Part shown: positions 1 to 9,074 of the stretch, piece by piece
Position numbering within the stretch: the first letter of the stretch is position 1
Layout of the letters: every line of letters begins with the position of its first letter
NCBI GenBank assembly: GCA_964548165.1
Contig: CAZJQD010000033.1
Coordinates: forward strand, 1 to 35,925
DNA: 35,925 nt
Reading direction: 5' to 3'
Source: CAZJQD01 sp964548165 [NCBI: uncultured bacterium]
GTDB taxonomy: Bacteria > UBA8481
Made by a program: the position numbers and the translations under genes
Notes under the pieces: model-generated
Database searches by the model: none
Seen by the model: the letters and a program-made list of their open reading frames with translations, nothing else
Told to the model about the DNA's origin: nothing

Positions 1-298
<298 letters not shown>

Positions 299-377
299 TC
301 ATGCGGCGGATGGAGAAACCAGCGACGAGTGGCAAACGCGCGCGGTTTGAGACCGGGCACGTGGATGTTTTGGAGGT

Positions 378-1598
378 CTAGGGCCTGCGGAAGAGGACGA
401 TGCGGTTGGTATTGGTGCCCTTGGAGTCGTTGTCCACACCCCAGCAGTGGGCGGTCTTGGTGAAGGACTGGGCGTTGATGAGAATGCGGTCGGGTTCGAG
501 CCCGGCGGCGACTCCGGCGGGGACGGCCGATTCCTCGAGCCGGATCTTTCCCGCGCGGACCTCACCGACTTCGAACGCGATCCAGCCTCCGGGAGTGACG
601 ACGCGGTGGAGCTCGCGGAAGACCTCGGTCATGGCTCTCTCCCAGTCCGCGAGCTTGCGGGGGGTCGTCAGTTTCACTCGGGTCGGGTCGATGCCGGCAA
701 ACCAGCAGCGGAGCCCGTTGTCGGTGGCGTAGTCGACGACGTCGAGGAAGGGGGGAGAGGTCACGACGAGCTTCACGGAGCCACTAGCGATGGCGGGCGT
801 GGACCTGGCGGGTCGGGTGAGAAACCGGGCCTGCTCGGCGACGCCGGAGAGCTTTCGCCGCGCGGAAGGCGTCACGTCGGAGAGGAGATTTCTGCTCTTC
901 CTGAGGATGAGCGCCGCGACGTCGCGCGTGGGTGGCACCTGGTTGCGATCCGCGTTGATTTTGCGCTGGGCCCTGGCGGAGACGGCCTGGTTCGGGGGGA
1001 GCGTGTAGACGGAGAAGAAACCCGGGGAGTGACCGGTCAGGCGATTGAGCGCCACCATGCGGATCCAGCCGTCGACCGTGTCGAAGGTCTTTCGCCGCGT
1101 GCGCGCGTGAAACCAAGCGCGAAGCTGCTGCAGTTGATGGATGGTCTCGGGGTGGAAGAAGGCGAGAAGGTCCGATTCCTTCATGTTCGAGGTTGGGGGC
1201 TTGCCGGCGGGCGCCGCAAAGATGTCCTGCAATCTCTTGGCTACCTCATCCTGGATCGGGGGCGCGATCCGCGGAGCGACGAGCATGGCGGCCAGCGGAT
1301 TGATGTCGTTGCCGACCGGGACCCGGCCCCGGAGGGCGGCCTCCAGCGGCGTTGTTCCTCGTCCCATGAACGGATCGTAGACGGTGTCCCCGGGCTTCGT
1401 GAACTTGTCGATGAAGAAGGCGGGGAGCTGGGGTTTGAAGCAGGCGCGGTAGGAGATCTCGTGGAGTCGCCCGGCGGCGCGTTGCTTGGACGTCCAGAGC
1501 TCGCGCGTCTCCGTCGGCACAAAGCCGACGGAGGTCGCGGTCAGGGTTTTCAGGACCCGCCCTCGCCGACGCGGATCATAAACCCAGTTCCCGATCAC
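378..1598 (-). CDS. Orphan DNA methyltransferase (N4-cytosine/N6-adenine type), 406 aa
   Basis: The SAM-binding motif I is DPFMGRGTT (residues 75-83), preceded by a KPQLPAFFIDKFTKPGD segment typical of motif X. The catalytic motif IV is TSPPF (280-284), followed by DYATDNGLRCWFAG. A TSPP-type motif IV is usual for exocyclic-amino DNA methylases, often m4C. The order X-I-long insert-IV differs from the common beta-class order (IV before I); the insert of nearly 200 residues may hold the target recognition region. No restriction endonuclease, specificity subunit or mobile-element gene adjoins it, so it looks like an orphan or regulatory methylase. It starts at GTG (1596-1598) and overlaps the preceding GDYXXLXY gene by 23 bp, suggesting translational coupling. 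Base modified and target site cannot be told from sequence. Confidence 0.85.
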   Translation of the reverse strand: MIGNWVYDPRRRGRVLKTLTATSVGFVPTETRELWTSKQRAAGRLHEISYRACFKPQLPAFFIDKFTKPGDTVYDPFMGRGTTPLEAALRGRVPVGNDINPLAAMLVAPRIAPPIQDEVAKRLQDIFAAPAGKPPTSNMKESDLLAFFHPETIHQLQQLRAWFHARTRRKTFDTVDGWIRMVALNRLTGHSPGFFSVYTLPPNQAVSARAQRKINADRNQVPPTRDVAALILRKSRNLLSDVTPSARRKLSGVAEQARFLTRPARSTPAIASGSVKLVVTSPPFLDVVDYATDNGLRCWFAGIDPTRVKLTTPRKLADWERAMTEVFRELHRVVTPGGWIAFEVGEVRAGKIRLEESAVPAGVAAGLEPDRILINAQSFTKTAHCWGVDNDSKGTNTNRIVLFRRP

Positions 1599-2091
1599 CT
1601 ATGATGAGATTCACAAGAGCGGCGGTGCCGTCCGGACCTATCCGGGCGCGAACGCGGATGGCGTCGGTCTCGCCCTGAGCAGCGGCCAGCGCCTCGTTGA
1701 TCTCGTTGCGCCGCGCCTCGGGCATGTAGTAGCGCTCCATGCCGATCGCGGCCGACCACCGGCGGTTGAGGGCCTTGAGGGCAACGGTGGCCGGGGGGAG
1801 GTCGGAGACTTCCGCGGCATGGCCCACGGAGCGCCAGATTCCTTTTTCGTCCGGTCTCAGGGCGATGTAGAAGACATCAGGCAGGCGGCCCAGCTGGTCG
1901 GATGGGATGTTGGAGACTTCATACCGCAGGGCGACGTAGTGGCCCGAGAACGCGTCATAGGGGTCGTATTGCCCTGTCGAGAGGACGACCTCCGTGCCGC
2001 TGTTGCGCGCGCGGACCTGGGGCCAGGGGATGTAGGCCAGGATGGCGAGCTGAAGGGACACCGCGGCGGCGAAAGCGATGAGCCGTTTCAT
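1576..2091 (-). CDS. GDYXXLXY-domain protein, 171 aa
   Basis: This small exported or membrane-anchored protein has one hydrophobic N-terminal segment (about residues 4-21) followed by a soluble domain. The signature appears as GHYVALRY near residue 50, with His where the family name has Asp. Proteins of this family have no established biochemical role and are commonly encoded next to DUF2157 membrane proteins, as here: the upstream DUF2157 gene overlaps it by 4 bp (ATGA), so the two are probably co-translated and may act together in the envelope. The 3' end overlaps the methyltransferase start by 23 bp. Confidence 0.82.
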   Translation of the reverse strand: MKRLIAFAAAVSLQLAILAYIPWPQVRARNSGTEVVLSTGQYDPYDAFSGHYVALRYEVSNIPSDQLGRLPDVFYIALRPDEKGIWRSVGHAAEVSDLPPATVALKALNRRWSAAIGMERYYMPEARRNEINEALAAAQGETDAIRVRARIGPDGTAALVNLIIGDRELGL

Positions 2092-3515
2092 GACGGGATA
2101 CCCGGGGTCGGCGAGGACGGCGGACTCGGTTGGGGCCGGGCCAGGTCACGATGGCGACGAATCCGGCGTTCAAAGGCGAGGCCGATGGCGAGGACCAAGA
2201 CACCGCTTGCGATGAACGCGGCCGCCTTCAGCCAGAGATTGGTTTCATATTCGAAGAACCGAGCCAACACCGTCGCCAGGATCAGCGCGGTGCCGAACCA
2301 GAAGCGACCGCGGCGCTCCTCGCGCACCCCCGTCGTGGCGAGGACGCTGCCGGTGATGAGGACGGCCAGGTTGGAGGCGAATGCGGCCGGGATGGGCGCG
2401 GGACTGCCGACGGCGGCCACGAGGGCGGCCAGGGCCAAGCCGAGGGGCGCGGAGGTCGCGACGTTGGCGAATGCCGATGAGTCTCGCCGCGTGACCAGGG
2501 CGTATCGGAAGGCGATCGCCACGCTGATCCCGACAAGGATCAGGGCGAAGCCCCAGACCGACCACGCGACCAGGTCAGACGATGTGAACTTGCGATGAAA
2601 CTCGAGGAAGCCCCCCAGGAAGGCCGACGCGGCGATGAAGACGGCGGCGAGCGTCTGCAGGGTGGCGGAAAGATCGCGGCGGCGCTCGATGTCGGGGGTA
2701 TTCCCGGTCGGGCCGGAATAGGCGGCGAGCCCGGCCGCGATCGCACCGCTGGCCAGCGTCACGAGAAGGAAGAGGGACTCTTCCCGTATCCCAGGGACGA
2801 TGTAATTCACCGTCTGCCCGGCGAGGATGGTCGCCGCAATCCAGCCGGCTCTCAGGGCGAGGCTGGAGCCGGTGCGAAGCACGATGCGGGCGGTCAGCAG
2901 AGCGTCGACCAGGAGAAGCGGCGCGAACCAGGCGTTGTAAGACGAGGCTCCCCCGACATCGTGGAGAGACCAGGAGAGGATGCCGACCTGGACCAAGAGG
3001 AAATTGGGCACGCTGTTGAGCGCGAGGGCGACGGCCGCGGCTCCGGCGGCCAGCGCCAGCCAGCTCGATCGACCATCGCTCGGGATGTGGAATATCTGGG
3101 CGATGAGCCCGATGTTCGCGAGGAAGAGGAGGGTCCCGAGCAGGACCAGGGCGTGACCGAGCCGGGGACGGTTCCCGTGGAACCAGAGAAGATAACCCGA
3201 GACGTGAGCGGTCAGCATGGCACTGACAATGAGGAGGAGTTGAACCGTCTGCGACATGTCTTCCCAGTGCCACGCGACGAGCGCGACGACGCCGCAACCG
3301 ATGAGCAGGACGCCGACCAGGAATATGACCCAGGCGAGCTTCTGGGAGCCTTCGGCGCCCACCTCTTCGACACCGTATGTCCTGCCGAGCTCGGCGGCCA
3401 ACGGGGGTGGGATGATGTTGTGTTCGCTGAGCCAGCCCAGCTCGACGCCCAGCTGGCGGCGAAAGGAACTGGAGACGGCGCTGCGGCGATCCGGGTTCGG
3501 CGTGAGCTCCGTCAT
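2088..3515 (-). CDS. DUF2157 polytopic membrane protein, 475 aa
   Basis: A cytoplasmic-looking N-terminal segment of about 60 residues (containing LGWLSEHNIIPPPLAAEL, typical of the DUF2157 start) is followed by roughly ten to twelve hydrophobic helices that fill the rest of the protein, ending in an Arg-rich tail (RRIRRHRDLARPQ). The function of the family is unknown. It lies 19 bp after ptsN and overlaps the GDYXXLXY gene by 4 bp. The DUF2157-GDYXXLXY pairing recurs in many bacteria and supports the family call. No transport signature or catalytic motif is visible. Confidence 0.82.
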   Translation of the reverse strand: MTELTPNPDRRSAVSSSFRRQLGVELGWLSEHNIIPPPLAAELGRTYGVEEVGAEGSQKLAWVIFLVGVLLIGCGVVALVAWHWEDMSQTVQLLLIVSAMLTAHVSGYLLWFHGNRPRLGHALVLLGTLLFLANIGLIAQIFHIPSDGRSSWLALAAGAAAVALALNSVPNFLLVQVGILSWSLHDVGGASSYNAWFAPLLLVDALLTARIVLRTGSSLALRAGWIAATILAGQTVNYIVPGIREESLFLLVTLASGAIAAGLAAYSGPTGNTPDIERRRDLSATLQTLAAVFIAASAFLGGFLEFHRKFTSSDLVAWSVWGFALILVGISVAIAFRYALVTRRDSSAFANVATSAPLGLALAALVAAVGSPAPIPAAFASNLAVLITGSVLATTGVREERRGRFWFGTALILATVLARFFEYETNLWLKAAAFIASGVLVLAIGLAFERRIRRHRDLARPQPSPPSSPTPGIPS

Positions 3516-3534
3516 CGCCCGTTCTCGTCCGGGA

Positions 3535-3978
3535 TCAGTGACCTTCGGTGAAGGCTTCGGAGATCTCGGCGGTGGTCTTGGCGTTGAGGATCAGCTGGCG
3601 GATGCTGGCGAACTTCATGCGCTTGTTCAGTTCGGCGATGAGTTTCACGTGGTCCTTGGACTTCTCCTCGGGGCTGAGGAGAAGGACGAGGATCCGGACA
3701 GGCGTGGAATCGAGCGCGCCGTAGGCGATGGGCTCCGCCGACCGACAGATGCTCATGGCGAAGTCCGGGAGTCCCTTGATCTTGGCGTGCGGCAGCGCCA
3801 CGCCGTGACCCATGCCGGTCGCGATGATCTTCTCGCGTTCCATGACCGCCTTGTAGACCGCGTCCGCGTCGAGCTTGCATTCTTTCGCGAGGGCGTCAAC
3901 GGCGACCCTGATGGCGGCATCCTTGTCGCCGGGTACGGCCAACTGGAAGGCCTTGATCTTCAGATAGGATTCAAACAC
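3535..3978 (-). CDS. ptsN: PTS EIIA (nitrogen-type / fructose-family) phosphocarrier, 147 aa
   Basis: The single domain matches the EIIA fructose/mannitol/Ntr family. The active-site region GMGHGVALPHAKI places the phosphorylatable histidine at about residue 64, in ALPHA. No transmembrane EIIC or EIIB domain is fused, and no sugar permease is encoded nearby, so a regulatory EIIA-Ntr-like role is more likely than sugar uptake. It would receive phosphate from HPr or NPr. The usual ptsN neighbours (rpoN, hpf, hprK) are absent; here it sits between recO and DUF2157. The start is GTG at 3976-3978: a GGAGG lies seven bases upstream, and the nearby ATG (3980-3982) is out of frame and stops after three codons. 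Confidence 0.85.
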   Translation of the reverse strand: MFESYLKIKAFQLAVPGDKDAAIRVAVDALAKECKLDADAVYKAVMEREKIIATGMGHGVALPHAKIKGLPDFAMSICRSAEPIAYGALDSTPVRILVLLLSPEEKSKDHVKLIAELNKRMKFASIRQLILNAKTTAEISEAFTEGH

Positions 3979-3985
3979 GCATAAA

Positions 3986-3990
3986 CCTCC
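3986..3990 (-). promoter_or_regulatory. Shine-Dalgarno GGAGG deciding the GTG start of ptsN
   Basis: Plus-strand cctcc at 3986-3990 reads GGAGG on the coding strand, seven bases before GTG at 3978. The competing ATG at 3980-3982 is out of frame (ATG CGT GTT TGA). Confidence 0.75.
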
Positions 3991-4046
3991 GTAACGCCTT
4001 CGAAAACAGCGATAACTCCTTGCATTCCATACTGAACACCAGGGTC

Positions 4047-4080
4047 CGTCAAGCGGTAAGAACGGCGCGTGCGCTTGACG
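4047..4080. other. 9-bp perfect inverted repeat between recO and ptsN
   Basis: cgtcaagcg (4047-4055) and cgcttgacg (4072-4080) form a 9-bp stem around a 16-base loop, just after the recO stop. No run of T follows on the minus strand, so it is not a canonical intrinsic terminator. It may be an mRNA-stabilising or attenuating hairpin, or an operator. Confidence 0.55.
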
Positions 4081-4086
4081 AGGCGT

Positions 4087-4779
4087 CTACGTGCGCGAAG
4101 CGGGGGGGTTTTTCGCCAGGAGGCGCCAGCCATTCCAGGCGCGATCGATGTGATATTCCACGTGGGTCAGGATCATGGCCTCGACGGCGCGTGACGTCGC
4201 GGGCGCCAGGGTGTAGCGCGTCCAGAATTCCGGCGGGTCCACGAGGGCCCGCTGGAAAAACGTCTGGGCCTGGCCGATGGCGATCGAGCCGGCCGGCGCT
4301 GTTTCGACCGCGGGCAGACCGAACCCGGCGCCCTGTGACCACCGGGCCGCGAACGCGGCCGTCGTGGCAAGGGGGTCGCGCGCGGCCTCGAGGAGAACGG
4401 GGAAGAGGGCGGCGAGAGCGAAAAACTCCTCGTGCATGCCCTCGTAAGGCCCCGAATGCAGGAGCAGTTCAGCCCCGGACTGGAGAGCGATGCTCCGGCG
4501 CCACTCCGTCAGAATCGGCGGCAGGGCCGTGATCTCGGCCTCCCTCAGGGTCCACAGGTCTCCGCCTGCCCGGCGGTAGAGAGAAGCCTTCATGCGCGTG
4601 AAGGATTCCAGTCGTCCTCGAAAGCGGCTGCGCTCGCGACCCGCGCCGCGCGCCACGGCATCGAGTCGTCCCGAACCGGATGCCAGCAGGCGGACGATCC
4701 GGTCGTTGTCGCCAAGGGGGCGCGTCGCCAGCACGATCAGGTCCAGGTTCTGATGACGCTCATCGGTCCGACCGCTCAT
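4087..4779 (-). CDS. recO: DNA repair protein RecO, 230 aa
   Basis: RecO helps load RecA on gapped DNA in the RecFOR pathway, displacing SSB and annealing strands. The N-terminal OB-fold is visible: DLIVLATRPLGDNDRIVRLL, then GRLDAVARGAGRERSRFRGRLE and the usual RAGGDLWTLREAE strand. The C-terminal part is helical (YEGMHEEFFALAALFPVLLEA). The four-cysteine zinc finger found in some RecO proteins is absent: no CxxC pair occurs. Length is at the short end for the family. It begins the minus-strand run that leads to ptsN. The ATG at 4777-4779 gives a start in register with the usual RecO N-terminus. Confidence 0.88.
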   Translation of the reverse strand: MSGRTDERHQNLDLIVLATRPLGDNDRIVRLLASGSGRLDAVARGAGRERSRFRGRLESFTRMKASLYRRAGGDLWTLREAEITALPPILTEWRRSIALQSGAELLLHSGPYEGMHEEFFALAALFPVLLEAARDPLATTAAFAARWSQGAGFGLPAVETAPAGSIAIGQAQTFFQRALVDPPEFWTRYTLAPATSRAVEAMILTHVEYHIDRAWNGWRLLAKNPPASRT

Positions 4780-5192
4780 GGATTCATCCTAAATCCCTGT
4801 CGCGCATTGACAACCGCTTTCCCGGTCCCTAAATTTCAGGCTCGGTCGGCCCATCGGATGAGAAACCGATGGCAGGGAAGGGGCCGCGGAGGAGCACGGA
4901 GGGCAGGATGCAACTGAGCAGAGCGAACCAGGAGAGTCATGCCGCCCGGCAGGTCGTCGGCGGCCCGGATTTTCATCCCCAGTCCAACAATAGCCAGGCC
5001 GCCCAGCTGTTTCGCCGGGCCACGGCCCATACCATCGTCAATGGCACCTCGGCCGAGCACTATGCACCACCGGGCCTCGAAGCCGAGATCGATCGGATCC
5101 GAAAGGCCGTATCAGGCAACGGCCACTACTTCACGGGAACGGCGTAGCACGGTATTGAGCGTCGCTCAGGCGATCGTCGCCGGTCCGGTTGG
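4780..5192. other. 413-bp gap with no confident gene
   Basis: This separates the divergently read recO (minus) and GT39 (plus), so it should hold promoters for both. Short open frames exist on both strands (for example plus 4869-5147, 92 codons, and minus 4836-5060), but neither shows a recognisable domain or a good ribosome site. The plus frame ends with a plausible-looking helical segment, so a degraded gene fragment cannot be excluded. I see no tRNA or obvious ncRNA. Confidence 0.5.
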
Positions 5193-6782
5193 ATGGCCGA
5201 GGTTGGCGTCTCCGCCAGGATTGCCGTGATAGCGGAGCGCATGGACGCGTTCTCGGCCCAGCCGCGCTGGCGGGTAGAGCTCGCCGCGTGGTCGGCCTTC
5301 GCCCTCTGGGTCAGGCTGTTGCTATTGGGGCAGAGGTACCTGGATCGGGACGAGAGCTACTCGTTCGCTCGGATGATGGGCATCAATAACCCCTATCCGA
5401 TCCTTCCACCGTACTACTGGCTCATGGCGCGATGGAGTGATGTTGCCGGGAATTCGCTCCTTGCTCTCCGGATCCCCTCGGTGATCTTCTCCGTGATGGC
5501 GTTTGCCCTCGTGCTCCATCTTGCCGCCCGTTGTCTCAGGCCATTCTCGTGGCGCCTGGTGGCGGTGCTGACCGCCCTATCGCCCTTCGAGATGCTCTAT
5601 GCCCAGTATTTTCGTCCCTACACGATGGTTTCACTCTGCCTCGTGCTCCTGGTCACGCTCATTCACGCGCGGACGTGGACATGGCCCCGATCGCTCCTGG
5701 CTCTCCTTCTCGTCCTGTTCGCGTTCCTGAGTCATTACTATGCCCTGGTGGGATTTGCGTTTCTCACTGCCGGCGCCGTGGCGTGGAAGCCGGATTTAAT
5801 CTTCAGGCACAAGCGGATCGCCGTCGTCGCCAGCGTGCTCATCGCCGGCCTCGTTCTGTGGGCGATCCCGATGGTCTTCCGGGGCGGCTATTCCGTGGGC
5901 ACGATCCTCTGGGACGGCCCCCTGTCATTTCTCCGGACGTTACCGGAGCCGTACGGGGCCAGGCGGGCCCTGGATGTCTTCAACCAGTTCTGCTGGGGTC
6001 TCTTCCTCGATCCTGCCTGGCAGGTCCGCCTTAAACCCCTGACGATCCTGCTGGTGGCCTGGCTGATGATCACGGCGTGGAACGCGCGGCGCGATGCGGT
6101 GGGGCCCTTCTTGAGAGGCGCTGTCACCGCGATCCTGGTTGGCCCCATCAGTGTCCTCTACCTGCAGAACGGCGTCGGCTTCACGCCGGCTGTCCCCAAG
6201 TATCTCCACTCGCTTGCTCCCCTGTGGGCCTGCGCGCTCGCCGTATCCTGGGATTTCTCCGCGAGGCGGCGTGGTGCCGCCGCATGGATGGGCTCGATCC
6301 TGATCGGGTGCGCCATCGCGGCACAGGTCTACGGTGTCTATGCCACTGCGACAACGCGCGAGCGGCATAACATGATGGCCTGGCAAGACGTGATGGAGGC
6401 TGTGAGCGAGCGGGCGTCCGCCGATGAGGCGCTGGTGGCGGGCCCATCCGAGTGGCATGGTTGCTACTATTGGAAGACGACGCGCGGCGATACGATCCCG
6501 CTCCTCGCCTACCCGGGCCACATGCGCTCGTTGCCCCCGCTCATTCCCGTGACTCCTGAAGAGTGGTCGCATTGGCGAAACAATCTCGATCAATTCGGCG
6601 GCGTCTGGGTCATAGCGGAGAGCCTCTGGGAGGTGGATCCGGGTGGACTGATGGCGCGGGAATTGACCGAGACCTGGGTTCTACGTTCGACCGTCACCGT
6701 GGAGAACCCGGAGCCCGGTCGCCCCGCCACGCTCATGAATTTCCGGCGCCCACCACCCGACCACCAAGCCGCTACCGATTAG
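5193..6782 (+). CDS. GT39/PMT-type membrane glycosyltransferase, 529 aa
   Basis: The protein is polytopic, with about 10-11 hydrophobic helices in the first 400 residues and a soluble C-terminal domain. The first extracytoplasmic loop carries DRDESYSFAR, the acidic pair expected for GT-C enzymes of the PMT/ArnT group, followed by PPYYWLMARWSDVAGNS. Such enzymes transfer a sugar from a polyprenyl-phosphate donor on the outer face of the cytoplasmic membrane to lipids, glycans or proteins. The donor and acceptor are unknown. The upstream ribosome site is weak, and an internal ATG at 5241 (MDAFSAQPRW) is an alternative start. It opens the glycan block and converges with the DUF2142 gene. Confidence 0.8.
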   Translation: MAEVGVSARIAVIAERMDAFSAQPRWRVELAAWSAFALWVRLLLLGQRYLDRDESYSFARMMGINNPYPILPPYYWLMARWSDVAGNSLLALRIPSVIFSVMAFALVLHLAARCLRPFSWRLVAVLTALSPFEMLYAQYFRPYTMVSLCLVLLVTLIHARTWTWPRSLLALLLVLFAFLSHYYALVGFAFLTAGAVAWKPDLIFRHKRIAVVASVLIAGLVLWAIPMVFRGGYSVGTILWDGPLSFLRTLPEPYGARRALDVFNQFCWGLFLDPAWQVRLKPLTILLVAWLMITAWNARRDAVGPFLRGAVTAILVGPISVLYLQNGVGFTPAVPKYLHSLAPLWACALAVSWDFSARRRGAAAWMGSILIGCAIAAQVYGVYATATTRERHNMMAWQDVMEAVSERASADEALVAGPSEWHGCYYWKTTRGDTIPLLAYPGHMRSLPPLIPVTPEEWSHWRNNLDQFGGVWVIAESLWEVDPGGLMARELTETWVLRSTVTVENPEPGRPATLMNFRRPPPDHQAATD

Positions 6783-6848
6783 ATTGCGCTTCACCCGGCG
6801 ACCTCTGACCTGGATCCGCCTCTCGACGCCTCGGCGACCGGGGGCCTG

Positions 6849-8288
6849 CTAGAGGCGGTAATAGCGGGGGATCAGCACCAGGAGGAGCGCGTATACATGA
6901 ATCCCCACGGGGACGAGGAGGATGTTCCCGGCCCGGATGCGCGCCCAGGTTGCCAACGCCAAGAGGGGGCCAGTCCAGAATGCCAGCGCGAGCGCGGCAA
7001 TGAAGACGGCGTAGTAGCGGCCGATGGGAGCGAAGAGAAAGCCGCTGGCCATGCCACTGGCGATCAGGCCCAGCGCCGTGAAGGCGGCTCCGCCGACTCC
7101 CACCAGCACGGCCGTCCACCAGGCGGGATTCTTCTTTTGTGTCCAGGCCGAGTGCGCGGCGCCGGCCAGGGCGAGCACGGCGACCGCCGACTCCAGGGCA
7201 CGAGGGAGCCGTGCGTCCAGCCACCCGAACCGTCCCAGGAACTGGCCGAACTGCGCCGTGGGAGAGGTCAGCGTGAAATATTGGCGTAGCGCTTCCGAAA
7301 GCGCGAGCCGGGTATCGGCCTTGTAGGTCCAGGGATTGAGCGAACCGTAAGCGTCGAGGCAATGGAGGAGCCACGGGGATGCCGCGAGAATTGCCAGCAC
7401 GGTCAGCGTCAGTAGCTCGCGGATCCGTGCAAAGCGCAGGGCCGCCGGTGATCGTGCGACATTGATGAGAGCGACCAGGCCGAGCGAGATGGGGATCCAC
7501 CCGGCGGTCTGCTTGATGAGAAGCGAGGCGCCGGCCAGGAGGCCGGCGCTCATCGGCCCATGGAGCCGCTTGTCGTGGACCATGGCCAACGCGATGTCCA
7601 GGGTCCACGCGTAGGCGGCCGCAAGCGCGATATCCGGCGAGAACACGCCCGACATGAAGGCGCATTGTGGCCACGCGATGGCAATAGCCGCGATGCCGCG
7701 CGCCGCGCTTCGAACCTCCGGCAGGGCGCGAAACGCCGCGCTCGACGCGAACCAGCCGAAGGCGAAGGCCCACATCATGTTGAGAAGGCGAGCGAGCCGT
7801 AGTCGCGCGGCGATATCCAAGGACCGAGCTGCCCTCTCCGTGATGACGGCCGGAACGTAGTACAGGGGCGGATAGGAAGCCGCCGCGTTGCCGACGTCAC
7901 CACCCCCGGCTGGGGCCCTGGAACTCAATCCGCTCCCCGTGGGCTCGGCACGCCAGCCTCGCACCTTCTCCTGCGTGTTAAACCGGACGCGCTCAAAGTC
8001 GTTCGCGATCAACGAGGCCTTGAGCTCGTCGGAAAAGCCGAATTCGCGGCGGAAGATGGGCATGGCCTGGTGGTGAGCCAGCCATTGGACCATGGCATAG
8101 TGAGAGGGTTCATCGGGGCCCTGCCAGACCGGGGTCGCCAGGCCCCAGGCCAGGGAGACCAGCGCGGCCGCGAAGGCCCAGAAGAGTGGTTCGCGAGACC
8201 GCCGATGCATGCCGGGATTATCGGCGGTCACCGTCGCGCGCGCAATGACCCAGGCTCGCGGCGAGTCATGTCCCGGCGCATCGCTCAT
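6849..8288 (-). CDS. DUF2142 polytopic membrane protein, 479 aa
   Basis: The N-terminal hydrophobic helix is followed by GPDEPSHYAMVQWL, the acidic loop characteristic of DUF2142. A variable soluble loop leads to ASYPPLYYVPAV and then about ten hydrophobic helices up to a C-terminal LIPRYYRL. DUF2142 proteins are found in surface polysaccharide clusters, and their GT-C-like layout suggests a polyprenyl-linked glycosyltransferase, but the activity is not established. The gene is divergent from the GT2 gene at 8355 with 66 bp between them, so the two probably share a promoter region. An internal ATG near residue 27 (MHRRSREPLFW) is an alternative start just before the first membrane helix. Confidence 0.8.
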   Translation of the reverse strand: MSDAPGHDSPRAWVIARATVTADNPGMHRRSREPLFWAFAAALVSLAWGLATPVWQGPDEPSHYAMVQWLAHHQAMPIFRREFGFSDELKASLIANDFERVRFNTQEKVRGWRAEPTGSGLSSRAPAGGGDVGNAAASYPPLYYVPAVITERAARSLDIAARLRLARLLNMMWAFAFGWFASSAAFRALPEVRSAARGIAAIAIAWPQCAFMSGVFSPDIALAAAYAWTLDIALAMVHDKRLHGPMSAGLLAGASLLIKQTAGWIPISLGLVALINVARSPAALRFARIRELLTLTVLAILAASPWLLHCLDAYGSLNPWTYKADTRLALSEALRQYFTLTSPTAQFGQFLGRFGWLDARLPRALESAVAVLALAGAAHSAWTQKKNPAWWTAVLVGVGGAAFTALGLIASGMASGFLFAPIGRYYAVFIAALALAFWTGPLLALATWARIRAGNILLVPVGIHVYALLLVLIPRYYRL

Positions 8289-8354
8289 GACGGCCCGACG
8301 AGGCGCGCGGGTCCATGGTTTAGTCGGTTGCGCGTGCGGGGCGTGCGGCCGATA

Positions 8355-9074
8355 ATGCGCCGAGCCATGAAGCCTCTCGTCATCGTGCCCTGCTACAACG
8401 AGTCAAGGTCGATCGCGGCCGTCGTCGGCGACCTGCGCCGCCATTTTGAGCAGGACGAGGTTCTCGTGGTGGACGACGCCAGCTCGGATGGCAGCGACAT
8501 GCTCGCGAAGGCGGCCGGGGCCATGGTCGTTTCGCATCCCTGTAACCTCGGATACCTCAAGTCCCTCCAGACCGGGCTCTACGCGGCGCTTCGACTCGAT
8601 CGAGACGTTGCCATCTTCTTCGACGGCGATGGCCAGCACCAGGCCGGGGACGTCCCGGCGGCGATCGCGTGCCTGGCGGAATCGGGCGCCGATCTCGTCA
8701 TTGGTTCCCGGTTTCTCGACGCGTCCCGTCCCTACCTCGCCCCGCTTGGCCGCCGCCTGGGCATGCGGTTCTTCTCCCTGCTCGTCAGGGCCTTGACCGG
8801 AGAGACCGTCACGGACACGACCTCGGGTTTCAAGGTCATCCGGCGGACCTTGATGCTGCCCCTGGCCTCCGGCAATTACGCCGACCTGCATGCCGAGGCC
8901 ATCCTCGATCTGCTGCTTCGAGGCATCAAGGTCGTGGAGTGCCCGATCGAGGTGCGCGCTCGCGAGCACGGCGAGTCGATGTACGGGGTCGCCGATGCGC
9001 TTCTTTATCCCCTCCGCGTGATCATCCTCATCGGCATCGTGCTCATGGGACGCGGCATCGGAGGCGGCAAGTGA
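8355..9074 (+). CDS. Family 2 glycosyltransferase, about 239 aa
   Basis: A GT-A fold is evident: VIVPCYNESRSIAAVV at the N-terminus, VLVVDDASSDGS (nucleotide-sugar binding), FFDGDGQHQAGDV (DxD-type metal site) and DTTSGFKVIRR. It resembles polyprenyl-phosphate or dolichol-phosphate sugar transferases without a long membrane tail; a hydrophobic stretch (VIILIGIVLMGRG) near the end may anchor it. The open frame extends upstream to 8070 but would overlap the divergent DUF2142 gene. The family begins with MKPLVIVPCYNE, so the start is 8355 or, equally likely, the ATG at 8367. It overlaps the DUF2304 gene by four bases, and that pairing is common. Confidence 0.85.
   Translation: MRRAMKPLVIVPCYNESRSIAAVVGDLRRHFEQDEVLVVDDASSDGSDMLAKAAGAMVVSHPCNLGYLKSLQTGLYAALRLDRDVAIFFDGDGQHQAGDVPAAIACLAESGADLVIGSRFLDASRPYLAPLGRRLGMRFFSLLVRALTGETVTDTTSGFKVIRRTLMLPLASGNYADLHAEAILDLLLRGIKVVECPIEVRAREHGESMYGVADALLYPLRVIILIGIVLMGRGIGGGK

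Noticed and set aside
4047-4080. Intrinsic terminator after recO
   Set aside because: The stem is good but no T-tract follows on the minus strand.
4869-5147. A 92-codon plus-strand open frame as a gene
   Set aside because: No recognised domain, no good ribosome site and an overlapping open frame on the other strand. Left as an unassigned gap.
8070-8354. Upstream extension of the GT2 gene
   Set aside because: It overlaps the divergent DUF2142 coding sequence and lacks similarity to GT2 N-termini, which begin at KPLVIVPCYNE.
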